Positions 59,975 through 64,000 of a stretch of DNA of 64,000 nucleotides are shown here, one piece after another. The position numbers were made by a program, and so were the translations under genes. A model generated the notes under the pieces. That model made no database searches. It was given only the letters and a program-made list of their open reading frames with translations, and was not told where the DNA came from. Location of the stretch: NCBI RefSeq assembly GCF_000756615.1, contig NZ_CP009288.1, positions 1,426,001 through 1,490,000 of the forward strand, given 5' to 3'. Every line of letters begins with the position of its first letter. The stretch's first letter is position 1. This stretch comes from Paenibacillus durus (GTDB lineage Bacteria; Bacillota; Bacilli; Paenibacillales; Paenibacillaceae).

Positions 59975-62809
59975 GTCGCTCCCCATGCGGGAGCGTGGAT
60001 TGAAATTTTATGACCGTCCGCATATGTGACCAAGAAATCCGCGTCGCTCCCCATGCGGGAGCGTGGATTGAAATCGCGACCATACGAAGAAAGCGCCGGA
60101 CTACGATAAGTCGCTCCCCATGCGGGAGCGTGGATTGAAATGGCATCATCGTGCCGAAAATCATGATCGAACTCGCGTCGCTCCCCATGCGGGAGCGTGG
60201 ATTGAAATCTTGAGCTAATCTATCAAGGATTGATTGTAGAAAGGTCGCTCCCCATGCGGGAGCGTGGATTGAAATATACCGACTTGGAGGTATTTGATTT
60301 TATCCACAGGTCGCTCCCCATGCGGGAGCGTGGATTGAAATCAGCACTCCGGCTGTTTCTCGCTGCGTATCGTATGTGTCGCTCCCCATGCGGGAGCGTG
60401 GATTGAAATAGCAGGCATGCCGCTAACAAATCCAACAGCAGCGTCGCTCCCCATGCGGGAGCGTGGATTGAAATATGCGATTCCAAAGTATCAAACTATA
60501 AACTAAAGCAGTCGCTCCCCATGCGGGAGCGTGGATTGAAATTCCGGGAGCAAGCAAATTATAAGAAGATCGAGCGGTCGCTCCCCATGCGGGAGCGTGG
60601 ATTGAAATCGCTATGTACGAGACAATGACTATGTAACTGGTCGTCGCTCCCCATGCGGGAGCGTGGATTGAAATTAATGTAGTAATCATCAGATATATCT
60701 TTGAGCATGTGTCGCTCCCCATGCGGGAGCGTGGATTGAAATGGAATTTGGCTCCGACCTTGTAGGGCTTGCCTCCCTGTCGCTCCCCATGCGGGAGCGT
60801 GGATTGAAATCCTATCAATCCAAGACCAAATACCTCCCTCTTCCGTCGCTCCCCATGCGGGAGCGTGGATTGAAATACTGATAATCTGGAGGGGCCTAAA
60901 ATATGACTGTTGTCGCTCCCCATGCGGGAGCGTGGATTGAAATGTAATATAGAGAAGCATCTGGATCTTTTGAATAGTCGCTCCCCATGCGGGAGCGTGG
61001 ATTGAAATTTCAATAGCCGCAGCCAATTCCTCCGACAGATAAGGTCGCTCCCCATGCGGGAGCGTGGATTGAAATATATCTGCATACTGTCGTGCATTTG
61101 GATTGTCAGGGTCGCTCCCCATGCGGGAGCGTGGATTGAAATATGAGCGAAACCGAGGACACCAACAATCTGGCCGTACGTCGCTCCCCATGCGGGAGCG
61201 TGGATTGAAATTTGCCCTTGGTACTGGTATACGTCCTTGTCAGCGGTCGCTCCCCATGCGGGAGCGTGGATTGAAATAAATTTTCAGGCTTATATCTCTT
61301 ACGAAATTTAGAGTCGCTCCCCATGCGGGAGCGTGGATTGAAATTATCCGTTCTGGTGTCATATCCTATATCTCCTTTGGGTCGCTCCCCATGCGGGAGC
61401 GTGGATTGAAATCATGTTGCGGGAATACCCTCCACCCCATAGTAGGGTCGCTCCCCATGCGGGAGCGTGGATTGAAATCGGATGTTGGCCAGGCGGGAAT
61501 CGGCTTGTGCGGTCGCTCCCCATGCGGGAGCGTGGATTGAAATCTAAAAAAGAAGAGGTGAAAATAGTATGAAGGAAGTCGCTCCCCATGCGGGAGCGTG
61601 GATTGAAATACTAAAGTAGCCGCAGCTACGGCTTCGTCAAACTGTCGCTCCCCATGCGGGAGCGTGGATTGAAATCTCGCAGTCATTGTCCATGATTTAC
61701 GTAGACGTAAGTCGCTCCCCATGCGGGAGCGTGGATTGAAATCGTCTGGCATAGGTGTCTATTACGACCCGGACCTTGTCGCTCCCCATGCGGGAGCGTG
61801 GATTGAAATCTCAGTAATCCAACAGAAGAGTCGGTACTAATGACCGTCGCTCCCCATGCGGGAGCGTGGATTGAAATCGCCATCTCTCAGGATTCAATCC
61901 CTGCCTCATTATCGTCGCTCCCCATGCGGGAGCGTGGATTGAAATATTGTGGCGATCAGAAAAATAAAGGAGCGCTGCGTCGCTCCCCATGCGGGAGCGT
62001 GGATTGAAATCGGTGTACTTGCTGGCGACTAGGTATATCCCAATGTCGCTCCCCATGCGGGAGCGTGGATTGAAATCTCGATATTCGTAACGTAACGGGA
62101 ATTTGGTGTATTTGGTCGCTCCCCATGCGGGAGCGTGGATTGAAATAGGCAGAGCGGCGTACCTCTGGATGTGTGGTCGGTCGCTCCCCATGCGGGAGCG
62201 TGGATTGAAATAACGGCAAGAGTCCGGTCGCGGAAAAGTCGTCATGGGTCGCTCCCCATGCGGGAGCGTGGATTGAAATGGTGACATCAACGAATACTTA
62301 GCCGTTTAACGTAGTCGCTCCCCATGCGGGAGCGTGGATTGAAATGACACCGAAACCGTCGAAATCCAAACCCTGAAGGGTCGCTCCCCATGCGGGAGCG
62401 TGGATTGAAATGATGAGTTGTGTTCGGTGTAATGGCGCTGGAATGCGTCGCTCCCCATGCGGGAGCGTGGATTGAAATAAGCATAGCCTGTGCAATCGTG
62501 ATCGAAGCACGAACGTCGCTCCCCATGCGGGAGCGTGGATTGAAATCTAGAACCCTACCTGTCATGAAAGAAAAGAAATGGTCGCTCCCCATGCGGGAGC
62601 GTGGATTGAAATGTGCCGCGCACATAAACGTGTGATTTCGGATAAACGTCGCTCCCCATGCGGGAGCGTGGATTGAAATGTCAACCGACTGCTTAACGGT
62701 CGGCTGCGTGATCCCGTCGCTCCCCATGCGGGAGCGTGGATTGAAATCATCATGGACAGATATAATTTGCTTGAAAAGCTCGGTCGCTCCCCATGCGGGA
62801 GCGTGGATT
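59975..62809 (+). CRISPR. CRISPR array 4, type I-C repeat (32 bp), about 43 repeats
   Basis: The repeat begins GTCGCTCCCCATGCGGGAGC and ends GTGGATTGAAAT. All 42 full copies seem identical and the last (62783) is cut after GTGGATT. Spacers are 33-37 bp. The uniformity and the lack of distal decay point to a recent or actively copied array. It lies 304 bp before cas3 in the same orientation; its leader is on the far left. Confidence 0.98.
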
Positions 62810-62982
62810 AATACTATCCCTCCTTGGGGCTTTATAGCTTTTTTTAAAAATTTATTAATTCTATTTTCATATAAGGGGTTCAAATCGACCTTAACAACCG
62901 AAAGCAGTGGTATTGTCATACTACTTATTTCGATCAGTACGATTCCCTACGTTGACAAATAAGATTTTCTACTAAATGCTTT

Positions 62983-63011
62983 ACTCCAGTGCCTACTGGA
63001 GTATTTTTTTT
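62983..63011 (+). terminator. Rho-independent terminator between array 4 and cas3
   Basis: ACTCCAG pairs with CTGGAGT, then ATTTTTTTTG. It should stop array transcripts before cas3, so cas3 needs its own promoter in 63012-63100. Nothing else is visible in 62810-63113. Confidence 0.82.
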
Positions 63012-63113
63012 GTTGGATTTTTACATAAAAAGAGGAATTAGAACTAGTTCTGGAGAAGTATATCTGTGAATTGTAGGGTTATATTGGATATTTTGTTGAA
63101 ACAAGGAGGGACT

Positions 63114-64000
63114 ATGGAATATATTGCCCATATCCGCCAAAAGGATAAAAAAATTCAGACGGTGGGGGAGCATCAGAAGGAAGTGCAAGTCGGCTGCGAG
63201 CACTATGGCGCGAAGATAGGGGTGTCCCATCTGGCCGGGTTAGCGGGAATGCTGCATGATATTGGAAAAAATACGAACGAGTTCAACATGTATCTTGTGA
63301 ATGCAGTCTATCACCCGCAGGCCGCTCCCCGGAAAGGCTCAGTCGATCATTCAACGGCGGGTGGCAGGCTGCTGCATCAGCGCTATCACAAGGGCGAGGG
63401 AGCTTTAATTGACAACCTGGCGGCGGAATGGATCGGGAACTGTATTATTTCCCACCATCAAGGTTTGCGGGATTTCCTCAGTCCGCAATTGGATTCGCCT
63501 TATCTGAAACGGGTTGAGCAGAAGGAGCTTGATGAGTATGATCGGGCCGTCGCCGCCTTTTACGAGCAAGTGCCAGCCGATGAGCTTGACCGCTATTTCG
63601 AGCAGGCTATTGTGGAGCTGGAGCATGCCTTGACCACCATGCGAGAATCGAAGTTGCCGCGCATTACGCTTGCTTTACTCATCAAGTACATTTTTAGTTG
63701 CCTCATAGACGCCGATCGGACGAATACCCGGGATTTTGAAGCGGATGAGCATACAGATTGGATCAAGGATCATCATCCTTTTTTTCTGGAAAGTTATAAT
63801 CGCCTGTTGGCGAAGATTGCCGTATTGGACGAGGCGAAGGATGCGGATCATCCAATTAATTGTTTAAGGCGGGAAATGTCCCGGCAATGTGAAGAGTTTG
63901 CGCTTTTACCATCAGGCATTTACACGCTCTCTATTCCGACAGGAGGGGGGAAGACGCTGTCCAGCTTACGTTATGCGCTACGACATGCCCTTGAGACGGG
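63114..64000 (+). CDS. cas3: Cas3 helicase/HD nuclease, type I-C (5' part; 3' end outside window)
   Basis: The first 295 codons are visible. The N-terminal HD nuclease has His20 (GEHQKEV), LHDIGK with His48-Asp49, DHSTAGG, and SHHQG; these bind the metal ions that cut DNA. The helicase begins with the Walker A TGGGKT (276-281). Cas3 is recruited by Cascade and degrades target DNA. AAGGAGGG precedes ATG 63114. The repeat type (ending GTGGATTGAAAT) and the position as first cas gene fit type I-C, where cas5, cas8c, cas7, cas4, cas1 and cas2 would follow. That region is outside the window. Confidence 0.95.
   Translation, partial: MEYIAHIRQKDKKIQTVGEHQKEVQVGCEHYGAKIGVSHLAGLAGMLHDIGKNTNEFNMYLVNAVYHPQAAPRKGSVDHSTAGGRLLHQRYHKGEGALIDNLAAEWIGNCIISHHQGLRDFLSPQLDSPYLKRVEQKELDEYDRAVAAFYEQVPADELDRYFEQAIVELEHALTTMRESKLPRITLALLIKYIFSCLIDADRTNTRDFEADEHTDWIKDHHPFFLESYNRLLAKIAVLDEAKDADHPINCLRREMSRQCEEFALLPSGIYTLSIPTGGGKTLSSLRYALRHALET

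Noticed and set aside
44731..62809. Self-targeting spacers against genes of this window
   Set aside because: I saw no obvious match by eye, but a full alignment was not possible; it should be read as untested.
59913..62919. Long repetitive frames (up to 224 codons) in array 4
   Set aside because: They are products of the repeat sequence, not genes.

Overview
The window looks like chromosome of a Paenibacillus-type, spore-forming Bacillota. Signs are the AGGAGG-type ribosome binding sites, frequent GTG/TTG starts, a YjcZ-like sporulation peptide, Spo0M, a bacilliredoxin, SLH-anchored surface proteins, a T-box leader, and the Bacillus-type ydcC-alr-ndoAI-ndoA gene order. No rRNA or tRNA genes were seen.

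Bases 1-20000 carry mostly metabolic and stress genes. They include two GH32 fructan/sucrose hydrolases (the first cut by the window edge), a bacilliredoxin/glutaredoxin pair, an L,D-transpeptidase, an RDD membrane protein, an ATP-grasp-like protein and an Idh-type oxidoreductase. An ABC-F protein follows, with a terminator and a short leader ORF just upstream (possible attenuation). Next are a TetR-flavoprotein-FMN-binding operon and a MarR-pirin-DoxX-FMN reductase cluster that shares operator-like sites.

Bases 19400-32300 are a zone of decay and turnover. It holds a broken winged-helix gene, a serine recombinase pseudogene, a CPBP protease pseudogene with a stop codon in its catalytic motif, a GntR/DUF1648 pair, a serine beta-lactamase-like protein, one intact and one collapsed DHA2 transporter, and a divergent HxlR/zinc-type oxidoreductase pair.

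Bases 32500-44400 hold a large SLH/cadherin-like surface protein, a T-box-controlled glutaminyl-tRNA synthetase, Spo0M, small sporulation or secreted proteins, a B12-type radical SAM enzyme, an ECF sigma/anti-sigma pair and a cupin.

Bases 44560-64000 are a type I-C CRISPR locus. Four same-direction arrays (about 25, 34, 6 and 43 repeats) each follow their own copy of a ~168-bp leader, and cas3 begins 0.3 kb after array 4. Each array has its own repeat subtype, differing at one covarying stem pair and one loop base. The distal end of array 1 holds repeats of the other three subtypes. Between arrays 1 and 2 lies a divergent pair, an HTH regulator and an unrecognised 215-aa protein, with two similar operator-like palindromes 42 bp apart. 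A decayed copy of part of that regulator gene sits directly before leader 4, which suggests regulator-leader-array modules were duplicated. Core genes (ydcC-alr-ndoAI-ndoA-tex) separate arrays 1-3 from array 4 and cas3. A remnant MntA/HepT toxin-antitoxin pair and a possible solitary repeat fossil lie between the arrays.
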